In this document: positions 60,230-64,000 of the stretch, piece after piece | Numbering within the stretch: position 1 is the first letter of the stretch | Layout of the letters: each line of letters opens with the position of its first letter | From: Clostridia bacterium | GTDB taxonomy: Bacteria > Bacillota > Clostridia > Oscillospirales > CAG-272 | Assembly (NCBI GenBank): GCA_017537175.1 | Contig: JAFYLH010000032.1 | Coordinates: 1-64,000 of the forward strand | Length of the DNA: 64,000 nt | Reading direction: 5' to 3' | Program-made: the position numbers and the translations under genes | Notes under the pieces: generated by a model | What the model was told of the DNA's origin: nothing | What the model saw: the letters and a program-made list of their open reading frames with translations, nothing else | Databases searched by the model: none

Positions 60230-62401
60230 TCAAGGATTGTATAATTCGTTTATGTCTCGCCATTCCATAGAGTTGATATCTTCGGATCTTATCTCGCCGT
60301 CCTCGTTCCAGTAACGGGTAGCAAGAGGGATCTTGTGATAGCCCTCCTCGGTGTAGATACGGTACATTCCGCCGCTTATCTCAAGACAGGCATAGTCTAC
60401 AGCCACACCTACCAGGGTAGCATCGTTGAGGATAAGGCGCTTCATTTCATCTACGCGCTTAGACTCGTTTCCGTGGGGAGCAATTATGACATTGACACAG
60501 CCTGTGCCGTAGAGATTTTCAAATCGGTCATCACGGATGCCTGATGTGCCGTAAGTGCCAAAGCAAATAGCACCTGCACTACTGCCCGACATTACCGTTC
60601 CGTTAGCGGCTGCCTCGCGGATGATGGCATCTGTGCCGTAGCGACGAAGTCTTTCAAGAAGCATTCTGGAGCTGCCGCCTGTAACATAGATAATATCAGC
60701 CGCATCTATCTTCTGCTTTGCCGCATCTGTCGGCAGGTCTTCAAGAAGCAGAACCTCTGTAGTACAGCCTCTCCAGGTGCACATTTCGGATTTTATTGCA
60801 CCCCAGCCGTCGGTGGGATCACTGCAAGCCATACCGATATAGAGAACGTGGGGATTTTCTTTACCCGAAAGGGCGATAAGCTCATCATAGAAGCTGTAGC
60901 CGCAACCGCCACCCTCAAGAAGATAATTACCCATATCCACAGAGGGTGTTACCGCCTTGAGATATCCCTCGTAGAAGCGTTTTATAATAAGGGATATCTG
61001 GGCTCTTGTGGCATTGTCACGGGGAGCAAGAGTGGTCTCGGTCATACCGGTAACCAGTCCTGCCGCAACTGCAGTCTCCATAGACTCCTTTGCCCAATCG
61101 GCTATCTTACTTTGATCGGTAAAGCCTGAAAGATCTGCACCCTCGGGCATTTCTATATTACGAAGCTCTGCATAGGTACAAAGGAATCTTGCAAGCTGCT
61201 GACGGGTAACCTTGTCATTAGGCGCAAAGCGGTCGTCAGATACACCGCTGGTCACACCCTTGTCCTTTGCCCATTCTATGGCTGTGGAATACCATCTGCC
61301 CTTGGGAACATCACTAAAGCTCTGCTTATCTGCATAGACTGACAGGTTCGCTCCCTCTATGTTTGCAAGTATTATAACAAACTGAGCTCTTGTAAGAGCG
61401 GTTGCGGGGGAGAACTTGTCCTCGCCCATACCGTTCATTACCTTGTTTTCACTTGCCCAGCTTATAGCCTCGGTATACCAAGCAGAAGCCGAAACATCGG
61501 TGAAGCGTTCGTTTATCGGCATATCATAGAAGCATCCGTCCTCGGCTAATTTGATTCTCTTACCTGCGGGAACATAGACCCTGTAGCTGCGGATAGCGGT
61601 AGCCGCCTCGCCGTCAACTACATAAGCATAATGGTTTGCCGCCTGAACATAATCATCCTCGGTGATATTTTCTTTACCGCTGTAGGGCTTCTTTTCAAAT
61701 GTAGAAAGAACGTCCCAGCTTGTCTGTGCGGTGTAATCTGTTGTTGTATAAGTGGTGGATCTCATATTTACGGTAAGCTTGGAATCGCCAAAGCATACCT
61801 TATAGGGAAGCACAAAGAAATCTGTGGAAACGATTTCGTTTTCTGTACCTACGCTAAAGCTGTCGGTAACGGTATAAACGTCCCATTTTGTATTGGTGTT
61901 GCCCGCAACAAACTTTTCTACATTTTCTTCGGTCAGCTCAAGGCTCTTGCCTCTCTTGTAGCCTTCGTTTGTATTGTCAACGGTAGCTTCGGTATCTCTT
62001 ATGGGAGAAAGAGTATAGAAGGTACCCTCGCTCAGAGCCATGACCCTGATATAATAGGTCTTGCCTACCTCAAACTCGGTCCACTCGGATACATCGGGGT
62101 CGTTGGTGCTTGAAATTGTACCCAGCTCGTTGCCGTTTTCGTCATAATAACGGTGAGATACTACATCCCAGCCGTGAAGCCAGTCGCCCACCTCGTCTAT
62201 CTGCATATCGGTAAAAACACATCTGGGTGCGGGAGCCTCAAACTTATACCAGTAGGTCTCACCCGGCTCAGCCCAGTATTTTTTGTCAAACTCGATAGTC
62301 TCGCAGTCCTCGGGAATATCGGTTGCATTAACGGTAAAGCCGCCTATTCCGCCTACTCCTAAAAATGCCGCAAGTAACAAAGCCAAAAATCTCCTTTTCA
62401 T
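60230..62401 (-). CDS. SLH-domain surface protein fused to a peptidase S51 domain
   Basis: A 723-aa exported protein. The signal peptide (1-26) is followed by a beta-rich N-terminal domain (about 30-295), three SLH domains (about 298-480) and a C-terminal peptidase E/cyanophycinase-like S51 domain (about 490-720). The nucleophile Ser lies in GTVMSGSSAGAICF near residue 620, with YVTGGSSRML and APHGNES nearby. S51 peptidases are usually cytosolic dipeptidases; here the enzyme is tied to the wall. The last codons and TGA stop fall in a 14-bp palindrome (GAATTATACAATCC and its complement around TTGA). AAGGAGAACCGAT precedes the ATG. Confidence 0.83.
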   Translation of the reverse strand: MKRRFLALLLAAFLGVGGIGGFTVNATDIPEDCETIEFDKKYWAEPGETYWYKFEAPAPRCVFTDMQIDEVGDWLHGWDVVSHRYYDENGNELGTISSTNDPDVSEWTEFEVGKTYYIRVMALSEGTFYTLSPIRDTEATVDNTNEGYKRGKSLELTEENVEKFVAGNTNTKWDVYTVTDSFSVGTENEIVSTDFFVLPYKVCFGDSKLTVNMRSTTYTTTDYTAQTSWDVLSTFEKKPYSGKENITEDDYVQAANHYAYVVDGEAATAIRSYRVYVPAGKRIKLAEDGCFYDMPINERFTDVSASAWYTEAISWASENKVMNGMGEDKFSPATALTRAQFVIILANIEGANLSVYADKQSFSDVPKGRWYSTAIEWAKDKGVTSGVSDDRFAPNDKVTRQQLARFLCTYAELRNIEMPEGADLSGFTDQSKIADWAKESMETAVAAGLVTGMTETTLAPRDNATRAQISLIIKRFYEGYLKAVTPSVDMGNYLLEGGGCGYSFYDELIALSGKENPHVLYIGMACSDPTDGWGAIKSEMCTWRGCTTEVLLLEDLPTDAAKQKIDAADIIYVTGGSSRMLLERLRRYGTDAIIREAAANGTVMSGSSAGAICFGTYGTSGIRDDRFENLYGTGCVNVIIAPHGNESKRVDEMKRLILNDATLVGVAVDYACLEISGGMYRIYTEEGYHKIPLATRYWNEDGEIRSEDINSMEWRDINELYNP

Positions 62402-62418
62402 ATCGGTTCTCCTTGTTT

Positions 62419-63708
62419 TTACACTATTTTATATTTCTTTTCACTTCCGCGACCCTCTGCTCTTATCAATCCTTGATCACGCATTTGTTTTGCAAGCGTA
62501 AATGCACGGGTTTTCTTGATCCCGAGAAGCTCTTGAATCTCAAGATCCGTTATCTTGCCGTTTTCCTCTATATAATCAAGTATCCTTTGCATCTGTGTCG
62601 TCATAACAGTTATGCCTTCATTTGACATCGTACGATTCATATTAGGCAGAATAATTTTGAAGGTGTTTGTTGTTACCTCAATTCTTGGTTGCTCGGAACA
62701 GTTAGCATAAAGGCTGTAGATCTTACGAATACCCGTACCGTAGGACTCAATCAAGTGAAGACGGTGAAAAATATCAGCAAGATTCTTATTTCTGGGCTGT
62801 GAAATACCACTGCGAATATCATCCGGTGATAGTCCGGGAAGAAGTCCGCCGATCGAAATGAATTCCATTTCTTTGTCGTTTACATTGATGATAATGCTGC
62901 CGCTGAAGCTATAATCACGGTGGACCAGAGCATTCAACAGTGCTTCTCGCAGGGCTTCCTCGGGATAATCAACTCTTTCAATACGTTCAAGCCCTTTGAA
63001 GGTCGCAGTGGTTTTATTGCATAAAGTAAGATATGCGTAAGTATTATCAAGCTGCTTGAATATCGAACCGCCAAACTCCTTACTGTCACGGAATTTTGTG
63101 TTTTTCTCGTCGGCAAACACAGCCACCTTTGTGGTATGGGTACATTGATCCGAAATAATGAGTGCAAGATTGCTATACAACTCCTCTGCTTGAGTCGTAA
63201 TACCAAGTGCACGATATTTGGTTTTTGAAAATTCGACATTGTAACGCTTGAATGCTTCATTGGCACTCTTGAAGGTCAGCTCCTGCTCCATAGAACGCAT
63301 GCTTTCAAAAGTATCTCCGTCAGAGTCCTTTATCATGGCTCTTATCTGTTCGGCGGATGCCTGTACAGAGGATGTACCTTGACGGACAAACACCCCGCTT
63401 GGCTTCAATCCCTTGGATTTTAGATAGTAGGGTTTATACGACCCTTCTCCTACCGTGATACGTACAACACGGTTTTCCTGAATGGTATATTTTACGAACA
63501 TAGTCACATCGGGCATAATTGCATCTCGAATACCGTTGGTAATGCGTGTATAATTTTCGTCCACATTATCTATTCCTACGGCATTTCCGTCATTATCTAT
63601 TCCGATATAGATCACTCCGCCGTCCGTATTTGCAAAAGCGATCACTTCTTTGTAAAGCTCATCTGTAAATTGTAATTTAAATTCAATATTCTCGGTTTCA
63701 AATGTCAC
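62419..63708 (-). CDS. Schlafen-like AlbA_2/ATPase transcriptional regulator
   Basis: A 429-aa protein. The N-terminal AlbA_2 (Schlafen-like) domain (about 5-115; ENIEFK, FANTDGGVIYIGIDNDGN) is followed by a HATPase_c_4-type segment (about 245-345; REALLNALVHRDYS, IFHRLHLIESYGTGIRKI). A winged-helix DNA-binding end completes it (about 375-429). Such proteins are predicted regulators. The start is GTG 63708 with GGAGGTGTCGCC upstream. A promoter-overlapping dyad suggests autoregulation. It lies 17 bp before the SLH-S51 gene and may be transcribed with it. Confidence 0.83.
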   Translation of the reverse strand: MTFETENIEFKLQFTDELYKEVIAFANTDGGVIYIGIDNDGNAVGIDNVDENYTRITNGIRDAIMPDVTMFVKYTIQENRVVRITVGEGSYKPYYLKSKGLKPSGVFVRQGTSSVQASAEQIRAMIKDSDGDTFESMRSMEQELTFKSANEAFKRYNVEFSKTKYRALGITTQAEELYSNLALIISDQCTHTTKVAVFADEKNTKFRDSKEFGGSIFKQLDNTYAYLTLCNKTTATFKGLERIERVDYPEEALREALLNALVHRDYSFSGSIIINVNDKEMEFISIGGLLPGLSPDDIRSGISQPRNKNLADIFHRLHLIESYGTGIRKIYSLYANCSEQPRIEVTTNTFKIILPNMNRTMSNEGITVMTTQMQRILDYIEENGKITDLEIQELLGIKKTRAFTLAKQMRDQGLIRAEGRGSEKKYKIV

Positions 63709-63737
63709 GGCGACACCTCCAATAATATGTTGTTCAT

Positions 63738-63785
63738 ATTATACACCGAATATTCGCTTTCGTCAAGCGAATAAAGCGAATATTC
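63738..63785 (-). promoter_or_regulatory. Promoter and operator of the Schlafen-like regulator gene
   Basis: TTGACG (63766-63761), a 17-nt spacer and TATAAT (63743-63738). A perfect 13-bp dyad, GAATATTCGCTTT (63748-63760) and AAAGCGAATATTC (63773-63785), straddles the -35 box. A third AAGCGAA copy lies in the middle. The product or the adjacent HTH protein could bind here. Confidence 0.75.
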
Positions 63786-63831
63786 ACTGAATTTTACGAA
63801 TTTACATTTTAAAATCGCTTTTAAATATAAA

Positions 63832-63857
63832 ACAGAGTGAGCAAACGCCCACTCTGT
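63832..63857 (-). terminator. Terminator of the partial HTH gene
   Basis: ACAGAGTGGGC-GTTT-GCTCACTCTGT followed by TTTATATTT on the minus strand, about 40 bp past the stop. Confidence 0.75.
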
Positions 63858-63897
63858 AATTATTTATTTAATTAAAGACCAAGAAGCTGTTTGACTG

Positions 63898-64000
63898 TCA
63901 ATCTTCAATATATTCGGCAATATCATTAAGTGAACAGTTAAGTACACTGCACAGCTTGTTAAGAGTTTTCGTTTCAATATTGTCATTTGCCCGTAAACGG
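63898..64000 (-). CDS. C-terminus of a Cro/CI-type HTH regulator (partial)
   Basis: Only the last 33 codons are in the window, ending TGA at 63900-63898. The visible residues (RLRANDNIETKTLNKLCSVL, then NCSLNDIAEYIED) fit helix 3 onwards of a short XRE-family HTH domain: KTLNKLCSVLNCSLNDI matches the typical LxKLCxxLNCxxxDI pattern. The 5' part lies outside the window. Confidence 0.8.
   Translation of the reverse strand, partial: RLRANDNIETKTLNKLCSVLNCSLNDIAEYIED

Overview
The window looks like chromosomal DNA of an anaerobic, low-to-mid GC Bacillota (class Clostridia, probably an Oscillospirales/Ruminococcaceae-like gut lineage). Evidence: strong AAGGAGG-type ribosome sites, sigma-A promoters with 17-nt spacers, a CIRCE element before groESL, an L10 leader before rplJL, nrdR, the Clostridia-typical pair of a B12-binding radical SAM protein and a DUF2344 protein, Gram-positive-type lipoproteins, and five SLH-domain surface proteins. 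The lineage is inferred from gene content; no rRNA is present. No phage, transposase gene, CRISPR array or plasmid function was seen.

Layout. 0-7 kb: a 1554-aa SLH protein behind a GIY-YIG/aldose-epimerase in-frame fusion and an InlB-repeat protein. 7-15.3 kb: two tandem DUF4838 lipoproteins diverge from a three-gene sugar-acid operon (dehydrogenase, enolase-family dehydratase, DapA-family aldolase). They plausibly form an uptake-and-use locus for uronate or aldonate sugars. 16-22.7 kb: a complete F1Fo ATP synthase operon in the order I-a-c-b-(b'/delta/alpha)-gamma-beta-epsilon, with a b'-delta-alpha fusion and an epsilon lacking its C-terminal domain. 22.9-30.5 kb: ABC-F ATPase, the DUF2344 and radical SAM pair, a large P-type-ATPase-like membrane protein, and an rRNA 2'-O-methyltransferase. 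31-43.4 kb: a zinc-ribbon/LRR membrane protein, a choloylglycine-hydrolase-family enzyme, a SPASM radical SAM protein, small membrane proteins, an HD hydrolase, an acetyltransferase, an SLH protein, rplJL, a PHP-SGNH-HAD-DUF2752 operon and a collapsed L-serine dehydratase gene. 43.5-48.9 kb: tRNA-Thr and tRNA-Tyr, nrdR, an oxidoreductase operon and groESL. 49-57.6 kb: a Na+/alanine symporter, two lipoproteins, an SLH-metallophosphoesterase and a BlaI-BlaR1-SLH operon. 57.8-64 kb: homoserine dehydrogenase, a transglutaminase-like protein, an SLH-peptidase S51 fusion, a Schlafen-like regulator and the end of an HTH gene.

The most unusual material is of two kinds. First, the ATP synthase appears to join peripheral stalk (b', delta) and catalytic alpha in one polypeptide. 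Second, the noncoding space is full of structured repeats: a MITE-like element whose copies abut intrinsic terminators and whose long hairpin shows compensatory changes between copies; terminator hairpins duplicated around spacers at four loci; small palindromic repeats that supply the stop codons of several genes; and arrays in which a short linker word alternates with mini-hairpins and flips to its reverse complement halfway. Two arrays share this architecture with unrelated linker words.

All calls come from reading the sequence and from knowledge of protein families. No database search was run.
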